Assembly: GCA_946540705.1 (NCBI GenBank)
Contig: CAMNJD010000288.1
Coordinates: forward strand, 1-5,321
Source of the DNA: an uncultured Ruminococcus sp.
Lineage (GTDB): Bacteria; Bacillota; Clostridia; Oscillospirales; Ruminococcaceae
Direction of reading: 5' to 3'
DNA: 5,321 bases
The position numbers were made by a program, and so were the translations under genes. This document shows, one piece after another, positions 4,889 through 5,321 of this stretch (the stretch's first letter is position 1; every line of letters starts with the position of its first letter). The notes under the pieces were generated by a model, which saw only the letters and a list, made by a program, of their open reading frames with translations, was not told the DNA's origin and made no database searches.

Positions 4889-5321
4889 TCACCAGTGTCC
4901 GCCGCCGCCGCCGAACGAGTGTCCGCCGAACGAGCTGGAGTGTCCGCCGCCGCCTCCGCCGCCGCTTCCGCCGGAGTCGATGCGGGTCTTGGAGGTGTGC
5001 GTGCGGAGGAACATGTCATTCCGCTCATAGAAATGCGTATCCTGCTGGCTGATGTAGTTGGTCGCGGCAAGCGACTTGACGAGCTTATAGCGGCTGCGGA
5101 TGATGAGCACGGCGATGAGCGCGGCGATGAGTCCGGCTGCAATGCCGATGCCGATGACTGCTGCCCAGTTCTTGCCGTAGAAGCGCGGGAGCTTCGGGCC
5201 GCTGACAAGCTGCCCGTTCTCCTCCCAGTAATATTCACCGGTGTCATCGTTCTTGCTGTAGGCGCCTTTCGGGATGCCCTTTTTGTAGTATTTGATGATA
5301 TCATCGCAGAACTGCATGACC
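4889..5321 (-). CDS. TPM-type membrane protein with Gly/His/Ser-rich tail, 5' end cut by window
   Basis: This is the C-terminal 143 or so codons of a gene that runs off the right edge. The reading frame is open to the last base and the first in-window ATG (5317) is preceded by an in-frame Val codon, so that ATG is probably internal. Numbering from that Met: a polar part (1-50, CDDIIKYYKKGIPKGAY) looks like the end of a TPM domain; a single transmembrane helix lies at about 51-73; then RYKLVKSLAATNYISQQ and ERNDMFLRTHTSKTRI (99-113); then a tail (115-142) of Gly runs with HSSSF and GGHSF units, ending HW. This order matches TPM-domain proteins of Lachnospiraceae/Ruminococcaceae as I recall them. 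The TPM domain itself is outside the window. The missing part probably carries a signal peptide. The function of such proteins in Clostridia is unsettled. The gene lies 53 bases upstream of gltX. Confidence 0.8.
   Translation of the reverse strand, partial: VMQFCDDIIKYYKKGIPKGAYSKNDDTGEYYWEENGQLVSGPKLPRFYGKNWAAVIGIGIAAGLIAALIAVLIIRSRYKLVKSLAATNYISQQDTHFYERNDMFLRTHTSKTRIDSGGSGGGGGGGHSSSFGGHSFGGGGGHW
4895..4975. repeat. Low-complexity GCC/CCG-rich tract coding the Gly-rich tail
   Basis: An imperfect trinucleotide tract, mostly CCG/GCC on the plus strand, that encodes the Gly/His/Ser tail of the TPM-type protein. It includes a 12-base direct repeat, CCGCCGAACGAG, at 4908-4919 and 4923-4934, which corresponds to repeated SFGGHS units. 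Such tracts are prone to slippage, so tail length may vary between strains. On the opposite strand it reads as poly-proline in a spurious frame. Confidence 0.8.

Noticed and set aside
4836..4892. A 19-residue N-terminal extension of gltX (start at 4892).
   Set aside because: It would overlap the upstream gene and translate through a good AAGGAG site correctly spaced for the ATG at 4835.
3183..5030. A 615-codon open frame on the plus strand, antisense to almost all of gltX.
   Set aside because: It mirrors a strongly supported gltX with both active-site signatures. It has no ribosome site and ends in poly-proline read from the complement of the Gly tract. GC-rich third positions in gltX readily leave the opposite frame open.

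Overview
The window looks like a chromosomal stretch from an anaerobic gut-type Clostridia, most likely Oscillospiraceae/Ruminococcus-like. The grounds are Gram-positive style AAGGAG ribosome sites, a fairly GC-rich sequence, a long Clostridia-type glutamyl-tRNA synthetase, a superoxide reductase-type protein, an iron-sulfur aldo/keto reductase and a TPM-type membrane protein with a glycine-rich tail. The taxonomic assignment is inference from protein style, not from a search.

All seven genes I accept lie on the minus strand, so they read from right to left. In order of transcription they are: a TPM-type membrane protein cut by the right edge (4889-5321); glutamyl-tRNA synthetase gltX (3198-4835); a small CxxC/CxxC zinc-ribbon protein (2951-3193); a desulfoferrodoxin-family superoxide reductase whose N-terminal iron site has been lost (2568-2915); an aldo/keto reductase with a C-terminal two-cluster ferredoxin domain (1441-2532); and two related two-pass membrane proteins of unknown function (742-1422 and 162-752) that overlap by 11 bases. 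Gaps between genes are 53, 4, 35, 35 and 18 bases, then the overlap. No convincing terminator or promoter separates them, so they could form one long transcript or several overlapping ones.

Functionally, the middle of the cluster is redox-flavoured: superoxide detoxification, an Fe-S/NAD(P)H-type oxidoreductase and a cysteine-rich small protein. It sits behind a housekeeping tRNA synthetase and before an uncharacterised membrane-protein pair. Co-transcription is plausible, but no pathway joins all the members.

The left end (about 1-164) is non-coding. It holds two near-identical copies, 85 bases apart, of a roughly 70-base unit, each folding into three successive triloop hairpins. A compensatory T-A to C-G change between the copies supports the first hairpin. 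The second copy abuts, and perhaps includes, the stop codon of the last gene. This repeat and the unknown membrane pair are the most interesting parts of the window. I see no tRNA, rRNA, CRISPR array, transposase or phage gene, and no gene-free stretch longer than 300 bases.
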